Below, one piece after another: positions 1 through 12,096 of a DNA stretch of 64,000 bases (positions are counted from its first letter, which is position 1; each line of letters opens with the position of its first letter). The DNA is from Ipomoea triloba (taxonomy: Eukaryota > Streptophyta > Magnoliopsida > Solanales > Convolvulaceae). Where the stretch lies: assembly GCF_003576645.1 (NCBI RefSeq), contig NC_044922.1:15242072-15306071 (forward strand), written 5' to 3'. Both the position numbers and the translations under genes were made by a program. Under the pieces are notes generated by a model that saw only the letters and a list, made by a program, of their open reading frames with translations, ran no database searches and was not told the DNA's origin.

Positions 1-719
1 ATAGGATACCACGTTAACATCACCCTATTACAATTGGATAGGATAATAACCCATTAAAAGTGCTGATTGCACTTTTTTTTGCAAGTTCAAGCGGTCAATT
101 GAAGCTTTTTTCAGTTCAAAGGACCAATTGCATTTTAGATATCGTTTGAGTTCAAGGCCTTATTTGACCCTTTTTCCAAATTTGTTTGATAATTATGTTC
201 TAGAGGTTAAGAATTTATATATACAATAGAGATTCATGTTTCAAAAAAAAGGCACTGTAATTATTTCATTCTTAGTATTTTGTTTCATCAAGAATAAGTT
301 ATTCTTGTTCCTGTATTGGCACTTGATCTACATTAGGTTCTTATTTGAATTTAGAAGAAGAATAAATGATTTCAATGAAGCTCTTAAAGGTTTATTGTAA
401 TTAGATTTTTTTTTCCTTTTAGTTATTAATACATGCATGGGTTCTCTAGAGCTTTGGTCATTAGGGCTTTGAATATTTACTAGACTTTTGATGAAACAGC
501 TGCAAGGAGCTTATCTTGTAGAAATGATTTGATGTTAATAAGGCTTGATGGTGGGAAAAGGTTGAGGCTTGGGTGATCAGCTCTATGCCCATACACTTGC
601 CATCTTGTCAATAAACAAGTTTCACACATTCTGGATGCCCTTCTGGTGTTTCTGCCTTCTCTTACTTTTTCTTATTATTTTTGGGAGTTTATTTTTCCCT
701 TGTCATGTGTTGCACACAG
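1..719. other. Upstream or intronic DNA of the SAPS gene, no exon seen
   Basis: I find no exon, RNA gene or complete mobile element here. The first visible SAPS exon starts at 720 in the middle of the conserved domain. Family members normally have roughly 140 further N-terminal residues, so this stretch is most likely part of the intron before that exon. The first 190 bases contain phrases built on 'caattg' and 'ttcaag' that look like the end of a degenerate repeat, which I could not assign. Confidence 0.5.
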
Positions 720-3700
720 GCCCATCCTGATGTTTTTCAACAGATGGTTGATTTGATTGGTATTACATCCATCATGGAGGTTAGTATCTGTACTTCAGTT
801 TTAGCAGCTTAGTATGGCCTTTCTATTTTAACATATCTGGTTTCCATCAAATTTTTATGTGTGCCATTTGGGAACCTGTGAAAGCACAATCTTCCGTTCT
901 AATATGATAGTATTGTACAGGTTTTGGTCCGTCTTGTAGGTGCTGATGATCATATCTATACCAATTCCATAGATGTCATGCAATGGTTGGCTGAAAGTAA
1001 TTTATTGGAAATGATTGTTGATAAATTAAGCCCTTCTGTAAGTACACATTTTGTAGCATACACCTCTTTGCAGTTGTTTTACCTCTGTGCCTGGCATATG
1101 ATACATTCTGGTTGAGGATCAGATCTGCATGACTTACTTTCTTCATGATTTTTGTTTTTTTTTTTCCTCAAAACATTAATATTTTTTTAAAAATATTCTC
1201 CGTTCTCCAGAGTCCTCCTGAAGTGCATGCTAATGCTGCCGAAACACTCTGCTCGATTACCAGAAATTCTCCATCCCCTCTCGCTACTAAGTTATCTAGC
1301 CCAAGGTTTTTTGGCAATTTTTCTACAATTCCCTTAAAAGTTTATGTATTTTCTGATTTATATACATTTTCATTTTCTACCAATCCTGTTTTTGCAGTTT
1401 TATTTCTAGAGTATTTGGTCATGCGCTTGAAGACTCACATTCAAAATCTGCTCTTATCCACTCATTATCCGTTGCTATATCTATATTGGACCCGAAGAGA
1501 TCAATTCCGTCAAGTTTAATGTATTCATTCCGAAGCCAGCATCAATATGACCCTCCTTTGCATGCTGATTCTGACACTATCGGTGCAATGCTACCTAATC
1601 TTGGTATAACATTTGTACTATTTGAAATATTTCTTTTTGATTTCCACATTTGTGAATCTATATACAGAACTGAAATGTGGAAATGCATTCATTAGTGGAA
1701 ATCCATAGATTTAAATTCTGCCAATGCCTTTGATGCTAATATATGCATCAGTAGTGAATGTTATGCCCTTACATTTCTTTTGAGATACAGTCACATATCA
1801 CATATAAATAATATGGCACAGGGGACTTGCTGATGCTATTGAATGTGTCATCTGACAAGAAGTTGCTGCCTACACAGTATGGTGAATTGTCACCTTCTCT
1901 TGGGAAGCATCGTTTAAAGGTCGGTCTCTCTGAAACTCAATTTCAAATAAATTGATGGCTGTGTTCTGTCTGTTAATGTTTGTTAGGTACTTAGATCTGA
2001 AGATTGTTCAATTTCTTAAACTAAGTAAATCTCGTTTGGTGTTCTTTTGTACGGAGTAATTTTTATCTTTAGACTGCAGAGATGTGTTGGATCATAATAG
2101 TGTAGAGGGTCTCACCATTTTCTCCTTTCCTCTAATTATATTTTGATGGTCTTCTAAGAAAATAAACATATATAAAACGAAGAGTATCTTGGGAGGATAT
2201 AGCTATCTGCCTATCTAGATGCAAAAATACTGTTTACTTTCAATGTCTAATTCTTTTTAAATTAATTAGTCTATTAGAAAACTCATTTTGTCATATTAAT
2301 CTTGTTCTTCTGCTCTTTATAGATTGTGGAGTTCATATCTGTGCTGCTGAGAACTGCCAATGAAGTAGCAGAGAAAGAATTGATCACCTCAGGGACAATA
2401 CAGAGAATCTTGGATCTCTTTTTTGAGTAAGATATTGCTGCTATGCATGATTCTGCATCTTTGAGTAACATGGAGTGAAGTTTAATTCTTAATCAGATAG
2501 TTCCTTTCTTGATATCTAAGAATTTCTGTGTAACTGTAATTGATGCAGGTACCCATTTAACAATGCTTTACATCACCATGTTGAGAGTATTGTCTATTCA
2601 TGTTTGGAAAGCAAAAATACTATTGTTGTAGATCATCTCTTCCAAGAATGTAATTTGGTTGGAAAGATGATTCAAACTGATAAACAACCAACCCTTTATT
2701 GGGATGTGAATCAGGTAGATCTTCTTGAAGTACTGGACTCTTTTCTGTATATTTTCAACTTTGTTGAATCATTTATGTTACACTGGCAAGTGAATTTCAA
2801 ACTTGTAGTGTCTAACTTGTGTGTGTGTGTGTGGTTTGTTTTATTATTGGTCCAGCCTACTAAACCTGCTTCTGGAAAACAAGCACCCCGGAAGGGAAAC
2901 ATAGGGCACATTATGCGGATATGCAATAAACTTGGTCAGTTGGGTAACACTGATAGCCGCATCCGGGTACATCTTGAGGTGTGCTATATTTCTTAAAATG
3001 CTTTTTCTTAATACCCATGTATAAATTTTTGGATTAACTTTTTAGAGTTTCTGAGCATAAAATAGTTTCAACACTTCTGGTGTAACAGTAAATTCTGCTC
3101 TAAATAGCATGGTTAAGAAGGTAGGGTGAGGGCATAGACTGCTTTTGTCTTTTGGTAATTAAAAATGAATAGGTAGGGTGAGGGCATAGACTGCTTTTGT
3201 CTTTTGGTAATTAAAAATGAATGCTTTTGCTTCCAATAACAATGATCAATATTTTATTGATTCCAAAAAAGATAGGCAACAGTCCAAATTTCTTACCACT
3301 TCATGTGCAGTTTAGCCATCTTGCATATGTGCATCCTGTTACAGTGTTACTGCTATCTTTTAATGGCTCTGTTATGTGATCTACTTGAAGCTATATCTCT
3401 CTTAAGAAACTATTATCAACTTCTTATATATCATTAGTGGCTCTTGATGCTTAGTGCTTGTGGTTGAAATCTGTAAACAGAACTGACGAGTAAGTCTGTT
3501 TATTGTACTGTTGAATTGATTTCTTTCTATAGATATGTATTGCCCACTTAAGCACTGCTCTTCTTTTCAGAAGAATACCGAATGGAGTGAGTGGCATGCT
3601 ACCATCTTGCAGGACCGTAATTCAATTGAGAATGTCTACCAATGGGCTTGTGGGTATGTGTTCCACCTTTCTTCTTATGGGTTATATTGGGGGGTTGAAA

Positions 3701-5610
3701 TGTAAACCACACCAAATTTGCCACCTTTAGTCCAAGGTAAATTGCATTTGGCTTGAAATAATTTACTGCGGTAGAACTCTCTCAGGATTACTATTAATGA
3801 CTTATTGTATTGGTTTCTGGTGAGCTAATAAATATGGAGTATGTTCTTATCAAGCAATTCTTTTTGGCATTCAGTTTAAGTGAATTTGTTAACTTCTCAT
3901 TTTTCTTTGTGCAGCCGTCCTACTGCATTGCAGGATCGAGCAAGGGACAGTGATGAGGAAGATGTTCATGATAGAGATTATGATTTAGCAGCATTAGCTA
4001 ATAATTTGAGCCAAGCATTCCGATACACTATATATGATAATGATGATGCTGAGCAGGTAATGTTATGACTATGACCAGAAATGGTTTATAATTAGGCTCA
4101 AATTTATTAAGGAAATCCTTGTTGGGGACTCTTCTGTTTCTTCTGGGGGTTGGGGGATAGTGGTGGTGGTTAGGTGCCAAGCTTTTCTGTTGAAAAGGAC
4201 ACTGCATAATTCTCTTTTAAAGCTGGGTAGGGTTTCTACAATGATTTTGATTTGCTTGACATATTTATTGCATATATGCAGGGTCATGGAGCGCTTGACC
4301 GAGAAGGGGAGGTAATCTTTTTGTTTTTAATTGCATTACTAATTCTTTCCTATTTATTGTACAATTGTATATTGTATTGTTTTCACTAGAAGAAACTATT
4401 TTGAGACTTGTCTCATATTTCACTCAATTTTCTTGATTTTCTGTATTCCTCTCCTGTACCTGTTGAGTTTCATAAATGTTTACTGTTCCATATTTTCCCT
4501 GAATATGCAGGATGTGTATTTCGACGATGAATCTGCTGAAGTTGTCATATCATCCCTGAGGTTGGGAGATGAGCAGGGGAGGTTAGTTCTTTGTTCAATA
4601 TAATAATTAAAAAAAGAAGCCTCTTTAATTGAAGAGGGGTAAGGCTTTAGTTGAGTTATATGAGACTTGGTGCATTGCTGTTATTTATTTTTTGAGCTGC
4701 AAAGGTTTGCTGAATGTTTCAAGTTAGCTACAGATTGTATCAAGAGCTATGAAAGCCCATGTGCGTGACATATGCTGGTAATACTTTTTTATTTTTTTGC
4801 AGCAGTTTGTTCACAAATTCAAACTGGTTTGCTTTTGAAGATGATAGAAATGTTGATTCCATGAACACTTCACCCTCAGAGATGATGGAGGAGATGAACA
4901 TGAATGGAACTTCAAATGGTGGCAATAGTATTAGTGATGATGAGGTTGTAGTTGGAGAGGAGGATGAACTGACAGAGAGCAAACACTGTGCTGATGGCAT
5001 GCCCAGGTCGAGTGCAAACATGTTTAATGGATTTAGCGGAAATGACAGTGTTAATGGTGGAGACCTGAATGTGCGAAATGACAAGGCATGTGCATCTACT
5101 AACATGGATTTTTTCCGTTTCGAGACATCAGACAATGAGGATCCATTTGGAAACAACAGGAGGCCAATACCTGAATGGGCAGCATGGGGAGATGTCTCAT
5201 TTCTCCAAGGTGGTAGATCCAGTGTGAATCCTTTTCTTGATGATTACAGTGATGACTGCGATCATGTGAATCCAGCAACCACTACTGCTGTGTCTCCCCT
5301 TAGTTCTACTACTTCCAATGGAGAAACTATTGTTCCAAATGGTGCCACCTCTACTACTCATAGAGGCACCCCAGTTCCTTCTTTGTTCGAAGAGGATGTT
5401 GAGTTTGTTGGGGTGGAACTAGAGGGTACAGAGAAGGCAATGGAACACGCCCTTAAGGAGGGGATTGTAGGGGAAGCGGCACCATTGAAAAAGAACCTCA
5501 TTCACAAGTTGCCAGAGAATGAGAATACAGAAGATAGTGGAGCAGGTATAAAAGAGTTCAATGATGCAAATTATTGGAGAGTTGATCATGAGGTGGCAGT
5601 GTTGGAATAA
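720..5610 (+). CDS. SAPS-domain protein (SIT4-associated, PP6 regulatory subunit-like), 5'-truncated by the window
   Basis: Regulatory subunit of a PP6/SIT4-type Ser/Thr phosphatase. In Arabidopsis, SAPS-domain-like proteins join FyPP catalytic and PP2AA scaffold subunits in a holoenzyme that acts on PIN auxin carriers (family knowledge). Thirteen exons with GT/AG borders join into one open frame of 700 residues plus stop: 720-779, 921-1037, 1211-1305, 1398-1603, 1822-1919, 2323-2426, 2549-2714, 2856-2978, 3571-3653, 3915-4056, 4282-4311, 4511-4581, 4803-5610. Recognisable conserved stretches are HPDVFQQMVDLIGITSIMEV, HANAAETLCSITRN, TEWSEWHATILQDRN, NSNWFAFEDDR, PEWAAWGDVSF and VEFVGVELEGTEKAMEHALK near the C-terminus. 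The last exon encodes an acidic, Ser/Asn-rich, probably disordered tail. The N-terminal part of the SAPS domain is outside the window. One exon is only 30 nt long, and the last acceptor is a tandem AGCAG. No internal stop or frameshift is present, so the gene appears intact. Confidence 0.93.
3120..3222. repeat. 52-bp tandem duplication in a SAPS intron
   Basis: Two adjacent, apparently identical copies of a 52-bp unit starting GGTAGGGTGAGGGCATAGAC lie in the intron between the exons ending at 2978 and starting at 3571. The lack of visible differences suggests a recent slippage or repair event, or an assembly artefact. Confidence 0.85.
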
Positions 5611-6104
5611 GAGGAGGCCGGAGGGATATCCGGTTTCAGTAGGGCGGGCAGGTGAGAGTTATTATGCAGAAGACATGTACAGTTTAATCTTTGTTCCAAT
5701 TTGGATCTGATCCATCGAAGATGATAGGCTAATGTTTGTTGTAGACTTTGATGTCTATACTCTTAGGTCTGTATTGTCGTCACCAAATTCTTGACCCCTT
5801 CTCTTATACATTCTATGCATTGTCTTATACTCCGTATTTGTTGTTTTTATTTGGTAGCTGCCCTCACTCTCCTCAGTTTACTTCAAGTATATGACTCTTA
5901 TATGACCATAGATTAATACAAATTGGAAGGAAGATAAGGCTGCATCTGTATTTATTTCAATTGTCTAATTTTTCATTTCTAGTTTTGATTTTGATTGGAG
6001 AATGTATTTCTCTATTTTTAAATAATATATTTTTTTTCATTTTTTAGTTCTCAAATGAGAGAAATGATGGGTTATGTTTTAGTAGTAGTAGTAGTTGTTG
6101 TTTT
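5611..6104 (+). other. 3' UTR of the SAPS gene and flanking DNA
   Basis: This follows the TAA stop at 5608-5610. The sequence to about 5870 has the mixed composition expected of a 3' UTR. From about 5900 it becomes T-rich and intergenic. I see no canonical AATAAA signal, which is often absent in plants, so the transcript end is not fixed. Confidence 0.5.
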
Positions 6105-6249
6105 TTTTTTTTTTTTTTTTTTTTTTTTTNNNNNNNNNNNNNNNNNNNNNNNNNNNNNNNNNNNNNNNNNNNNNNNNNNNNNNNNNNNNNNNNNNNNNNN
6201 NNNNNNNNNNNNNNNNNNNNNNNNNNNNNNNNNNNNNNNNNNNNNNNNN

Positions 6250-6284
<35 letters not shown>

Positions 6285-6286
6285 TT

Positions 6287-6345
<59 letters not shown>
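6105..6345. other. Assembly gap inside a poly-T tract
   Basis: 120 N (6130-6249) are flanked on both sides by long T runs, with a second T run to about 6345. The homopolymer probably broke the assembly. Nothing coding can be inferred here; open frames across it are artefacts. Confidence 0.95.
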
Positions 6346-6346
<1 letters not shown>

Positions 6347-6794
6347 TTTTTTATTTTTAAAAATTTATTTTAATTTTAATTTCTAGCATACCATTGCTCA
6401 ATCCTAACAAAAACACGCGTTTTTATTACAATGGTTGGAAATATAATTACGAATTTTAGAGGGTGATTTGTATTAAGTTTTTTAAATGTTTTTTTTTTAA
6501 ATACTTTTTGTTGTTTTTGAAAGACTTATTTTAAAAATTTTGAATTTTCTTTTTATAAATACAACAACGGACTATCAAAGTCCCAAAGATTGCTGGACAG
6601 AGATAGCCATGGTTATCCCGTGACAGATATGGCTGTCTAAAAATGAAGGCAATGAGAATTGAGAAGAGGCAGGACTATCTTCCAGATATGGACCTTAACC
6701 ATTTGAAACGAAGCGTTTCAGAGGAAATAGATAGTCTGAAACTAAGGTGGTCATTGCCATTGCCTTCGTTTCAGACCCTTTTATCTTTGTTTCA

Positions 6795-7290
6795 AGTAGA
6801 GGGTAACGGGATACTCAAGAATTATACACTGGTTCAAGGTTTACATTGTATTGTGAACTCTGGTCCAAAAATAATCTTTAGATTCTATACCTATAGCTAT
6901 AGCTGACACATTCTATACATCCAGTTAATTGTTTTTATACTTGTAAACAAATTGAAGATATGTCACATGGTAATTATAGATATATAACTTGATAACTACA
7001 AACACATAAATTGTTAACTGTAGGTACAGAATATATGTTAACTATAGACACATAACATGTTATTTTGTACTTGCAGTTAACAATTTATGTCTATAGTTAT
7101 CATGCTATGCGTTTGTAATTACCATGTGTCTTCAATTTATTTACAGGTACATAAATTGTTAGCTGCAAGCACATAATATGTTAATTGCAGACGTATAATC
7201 TTTTGATCAGGACTCACAATACAATATGAGCCTTTGGTCCATAATTTAACAATTACGGGATACTACTCTTGGCCGACGTCTAGAGTAAGC
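6795..7290. mobile_element. Foldback (MITE-like) element with long inverted arms
   Basis: The left arm (about 6795-7025) and right arm (about 7073-7285) are imperfect reverse complements. The inner arms share ACATGGTAATTA and ATAAATTGTTAACT; the outer arms share TTGTATTGTGA and a GGTCCA stretch. The loop around 7030-7070 is short, so the whole unit could fold into one long hairpin. There is no coding content. I could not fix a target site duplication, so the superfamily is unknown. Confidence 0.6.
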
Positions 7291-7327
7291 CCCCCATCTC
7301 CCTCTCCAATCATTATTCTATGAACCA

Positions 7328-7508
7328 TGGTCCACACATTTGTGTGAACCATAAATAAAAAAAACATTTTTAATATACTTAAAATACATTATTTGTATAC
7401 ATAAAGTACCCTATTTGAAAATACATAATTTTTTTTTTATATATTATCAAATAATGTATATTCAGTACACAAATATTACCTTCATGGTCCACACAACTAT
7501 GTGAACCA
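7328..7508. mobile_element. Small MITE bounded by two copies of a 24-bp palindrome (copy 1)
   Basis: Each end carries an imperfect palindrome beginning TGGTCCACACA and ending TGAACCA (7328-7351 and 7485-7508). The AT-rich centre contains AATACATTATTTG-like repeats. The same architecture recurs at 11466-11699, so this is a repeat family. It has no coding capacity. Confidence 0.6.
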
Positions 7509-8545
7509 TGTTACACGGAATGATTTGCCCTCCCTCTGATTTATTTTCACCTATGATCTGCTTTGGTGCAAGTCCCTTGACTGGATATTGAAACCAACTT
7601 TGTCACTTTGATTGTTTGATGCTGTATACTTTCCTAACGTTATTATCAAATCCAAACCTTAGCTTGTATGTAGTTGTCTGTGAATGTGTGGTTTTGAAAT
7701 GAAGATAGAGGGACTAAAAGTAGCATCCCCTTACCCTCTATCTTGAACCCGAAACGAAGGCGCCGACTATTATCGCCGTCTTCATTTTAGATAGTCTAGA
7801 CTCTAGATTTAGACTTTATTTTTGAAATCCAAATCTAGAAGACAACCATGGAACTGATGGCTGTATTATGAAAAAAATCAAAAGTTTTAAAATAAAATGT
7901 AAAGAAAATCATTAAAAAATAAAAAATTTTAAAAAGAAACACGTGTCAGCACAAGAAAGGCTTACCAATAGATGTTGATTTATGACTTAATTGAACATTT
8001 TAGCATGTGTTAGGAGGTTTGATTGAAGGTTTGTTTATTTTTATTTTGATTTTTATTCTTTTATTTAATGCCTTTGAAACTTATGATTAATAAAAAGCAC
8101 AATATTCGAATAAATATGGGAAAACGAATCGTTTGCAATTTTTTAATTACAAATTTGAAGTGATTGACATCTAATTAAAGTGATTGACATCTAATTGAAG
8201 ACATCTAATTAAATAACGTAATCTGATGCTTCATTGTTCCAAAGCTTGCCTTTTCGTTTTTCTATAAGGCTCCTGATGCAATTCATCCTCTATATAAAGA
8301 GGTCGAATGATTTCTAGAGTCTCTGAATCGACAATGAATAACACTCCGCACCAAAAATGTCTTCTCAATAAGCCAAGGATATCATTCAACTACACACCAA
8401 AAGAGCAATAAGGGTTAGATTAGTTAGAACATATGAAGAAACAAAAGTTAGGGCAGGCGAAAAAATGAAAAGTAAAGAATGTTTATTTCACGATGAAGTA
8501 AATTCAGTTTACCATTTCTGTATTGTTTGTTTTATGATATAATCT

Positions 8546-8589
<44 letters not shown>

Positions 8590-9360
8590 CTTCTATGTAT
8601 ATGGGTGTGGCATTGAATGAATCCGAAAAATTTAGCATTAAAAATTCATACCTGCAAAGTGTATGTAAAAATGTAAGGTTGAATTTTATAAATGATTTGG
8701 ACAGGGAGGGGAGGATGCTACATTGAACAAATAGAGGTTCAAATGCATACCTAATTTCAATCCTTTCAATTATGGTTACTAAACTCTAATTATTTCAGTG
8801 TATGCTGAAAAACTGCAAAGCATATAATATATTGTTAGTTGTAATTTTTTTATAGAAGTCTTTCAGTAGTATAAACACATTATAAACACATTATGTTTTA
8901 AAAGTACAAAAGTAATGGCCTATGTTGTCTACTATAAAGGTAATGGCCTATATCTTACATATGCCGGGCAAATGAGTTTGCACCTGGGTGTTTTTTGTTC
9001 ATATTCTGTTTGAACTATTTTTCAGGTACTGGACAACATTGAGCAAGGATTGATTCTACAGCAGGACATGGTCTAATGACATTGAATTACAACTTTGAAA
9101 AATTTGTATGTTTGTTCCAAAATTTTAATATCAGTGTCAGTACCCATGAGAAACAAGCCAATTCTAATTTTAATTCTACATTACATGAATTAAACATTTG
9201 AAGAGTACCTGGAATACTTCCTAGAGTAACGAATATTGTTGTTATTACTTACATTTTTAAAACATACCTCTTAAGGTGAAATGAATTAAATTTATCATTT
9301 AACTTCATGCTTACCAGTATTAGAACCTTAGTTGTCAAAAGTCACATAACATTAACAGTT
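7509..9360. other. Intergenic, no gene recognised
   Basis: AT-rich DNA with only short open frames. It contains a short direct repeat of GTGATTGACATCTAATT near 8158-8200 and a pure T run at about 8549-8579 followed by (TG)n. I see no conserved protein, RNA gene or complete mobile element. Confidence 0.5.
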
Positions 9361-9364
9361 TGAA

Positions 9365-9510
9365 TTTCTCAAAGTCACTGAAACCATTAACAGTTATGAA
9401 CATGCACACTGAATTGAAAGCAAGAATCTTAAACTCAAATAAATTAATCAAAGTCACTGAGACCACTATCAGTTATGAACCTGCACACTGAATTGAAATC
9501 AAGAATCTAT
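9365..9510. repeat. Direct duplication of about 80 bp
   Basis: The phrases CAGTTATGAACATGCACACT (9390 region) and CAGTTATGAACCTGCACACT (9470 region) sit in two neighbouring, slightly diverged copies of the same segment, each followed by a GAATTGAAA-CAAGAATCT stretch. Confidence 0.7.
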
Positions 9511-9823
9511 ACATCTAATTCAGTAAAGACAATGAAACACAAGTTTAAGCTTATTAAACTTAACTATCTTATAATAGATAATTTACAATAATCAAAGGCT
9601 AACTTAACTGCGATGTAGAATACATAAATCATAGTACTGAGTTTGCAGATTAAAAAATACACATTCACTTAACTGTAATTCAAGAACAACTTTAACCTCT
9701 CATTCAAGGTATCAAATAAAATTTAGCTATATGTTCAAATAAAATTTCAAGTTTCGCATTCAAGGTAAAATCGTCAAATTAATTCATTACTATTTACTAT
9801 GAACTGAAAACGCTAAATCCTTT

Positions 9824-9911
9824 TAGCAATGTATAAAAAACATAAAATTTTACCTCTAAATTGGAAAGCAATGTATAAAAAACATAAAATTTTACCTCTA
9901 AATTGGAAATA
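9824..9911. repeat. 44-bp tandem duplication
   Basis: Two adjacent copies of a unit starting AGCAATGTATAAAAAACATA and ending CCTCTAAATTGG, without visible differences. Non-coding. Confidence 0.85.
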
Positions 9912-11440
9912 ATGTCAAAGAAACTCTCACACTGATTCATGTATGATAACAAAATGAGTTTTCAGCATATCTCAACCAGTTCTTCGGAGTACATTAGCTG
10001 CAAAATCGCTGTCTGCAAGAACACTGTTAGAAAAAAAAAATGATAGGCAGTAACATAGAAAACCGAGATCTAACATTAACATCGATCGTCAATTGAAACC
10101 TTAGAAACAGTAAAAAAAAAGAGAAAATGCCTGCGATTTCCATTTCGAAAAACCAGGTACAGATCTCAGTTGAATATCCCTTGACTGAGAACATCGATCT
10201 GGGAATCGTAGTGATCTTGGTAACACGGATAGACCGAGAACACCGATCTTGAAATCACAGTCATCTTTGTGAACCAAATCACCGAAATGAAAATCGCAGA
10301 GTCCTTATTAACACCGATAACACCGTCGCGTAGGTAAGATGAACAAAGAACAAAGCGATTTAAGAACAAAGATCGCAGAAAATCACTAAAGAAATCGATT
10401 ATACACTAATAGCATCTACATGGTAGGTTTGAGAGATGACGGAGAACCAGTACATAGCGAGTGAGTGTAGACTGTAGAGAGACTCAGAGAAGTGGCAGTC
10501 AAAGAAAGATCTAGATTCACTGTGGATGAACATGCTTTCCAGATTAACTAATTATTCTCAAAAAAATAAAACTAATTATATACTATATATATATATTATA
10601 ATGGTAATGTATACTACAAAAGGATATACGTATAGTAGTATATACTTAGATTAGTATATATTATGTTAAAAATAATTAATTTTTTAAATATAAATGTAAA
10701 TTTATATAATTATTCATAGAGTGATTAATTATACATTGTACATTACTGTGATCATTATATTAAATCCATTATGTTTTTACTATACTGACTGTAATTCATG
10801 TATTATAGGGAATGTTGTCTAGAATCAAGATATATATTTGTTAATTTCAACAAATAATGTTGGTTATTGTTTTTTTTTTTTTTTTTCAAAAAATGAGGAA
10901 ATGATATGTAAGGAAAAGTTGAAGAAATAATAAATTTGTTTAATCAAATTTTAGAAACTTTTATTGCATTACAATACCTTCAAATAACTTCGATTACCTA
11001 ATAGCATTAGTTACATTGGAAGGATTCAACAAAAACTCAAGTTATTGGAAGGATTCAACAAAAACTTTTGTCATTTTCGAATTAACATTTAAACTTTTCA
11101 GTTTTAATAAACTAGAGTATTTACACAAATAAATATACCTTTATACATCTTCAATCAATTTGAACCTCCATTTCCAAATTTCAACTAAAATACTCTGTAA
11201 TTAATATATTTACACTATAATATAATAATTACAATAAGCTTTTTTTTAAATAACTTTTCAATATTTATTTTCATAAAAAATATTTAATTTTGTAATGAAT
11301 TTATTAAAATTTAATAAACAATACTAAAGATGAACTTACGTATAAACTCCATGTATATTTGGTTCTACATCATCACTTGTGAAACAAAGATTAACCTTAA
11401 GTCGCTCTGGCTATCGGGCTAACCCACTAAATTTTAAGTT
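9912..11440. other. Intergenic, no gene recognised
   Basis: A segment of more balanced composition at 9950-10520 (GATCTTGG and CACCGAT phrases recur) could belong to an unrecognised transcript, but I found no convincing splice-linked coding frame on either strand. From 10550 onward the DNA is very AT-rich. A small direct repeat of TTGGAAGGATTCAACAAAAA lies at 11017-11066. Confidence 0.4.
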
Positions 11441-11442
11441 AG

Positions 11443-11699
11443 TCGGCAAATTATTGTGTGGACCATGGTCCACACAGCTATGTGGACCATAATCAAATGT
11501 ACATTTTTAATGTACTAAATGTACATTATTTTTGTACTGAATGTACATTATTTTTATACTATAAAAATAATCAACATTCAATACACAAATAATGTACATC
11601 CTCTGAATATAATGTACATTATTTTTATACTGAATGTATATTATTTTTATATTGAATGTGCATTATTTAATAGTATGGTCCACACAGCTGTGTGGACCA
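11443..11699. mobile_element. MITE bounded by two copies of a 24-bp palindrome (copy 2)
   Basis: Palindromes starting TGGTCCACACAGCT occur at 11466-11489 and 11676-11699. The centre is a run of degenerate repeats of AATGTACATTATTTTTAT. The left flank (11443-11471) is the reverse complement of a sequence at about 26233-26260, so the family may extend beyond the left palindrome. Compare the smaller copy at 7328-7508. Confidence 0.6.
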
Positions 11700-11802
11700 A
11701 TGATTGAGGTTAGTCCATTCAGGCCACCATGCTTAATTGTTTTGGGCTTATTAAGATTTTTTTATCAAGTTAATTAAATTTTTTTTGACCCTAACCCTAA
11801 AA

Positions 11803-11976
11803 TTTTTCGTACTGAACGATTATTTAAGGAAGAAGGTAAGAGTAAAGTGCAACAAGGATGTCACCATTAAAGATGTGAAGAAGTTGGCAAAGATGGGTAC
11901 ATTTTTTGGTGACAAGAAAAACTCACAGTTACTACTTAAAGGCGTGCAACGGATAAATTATGCTATTGTGCAATAG
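11803..11976 (+). pseudogene. UBL5: Ubiquitin-like protein 5 (UBL5/Hub1) retro-fragment
   Basis: The translated stretch VLNDYLRKKVRVKCNKDVTI followed by KDVKKL closely resembles the N-terminal third of UBL5, a conserved ubiquitin-like modifier that binds splicing factors (family knowledge: VLNDRLGKKVRVKCN). After about 30 residues the similarity fades and the frame stops at 11976, well short of the roughly 73-residue protein. No initiating Met is present at the expected place and no intron is seen. I call it a decayed, probably processed, pseudogene fragment; it could also be a segment carried by a mobile element. Confidence 0.65.
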
Positions 11977-12096
11977 CCAATAAGCCACACAAAAAAGGTA
12001 AATTATACTAGAAAGACATTTTGCAATGGGCTTGACTGAGAGAATATTGATAATAATCAAATTAGTAACCTTATGATACGAGAATCATGCTCTACC

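Noticed and set aside
6055..6373. Open frames of 77-92 codons on the plus strand
   Set aside because: Made of poly-Phe from the T run and the N gap.
10166..10369. 67-codon minus-strand frame in a more balanced-composition stretch
   Set aside because: No recognisable domain or splice partners; too short to support a gene.
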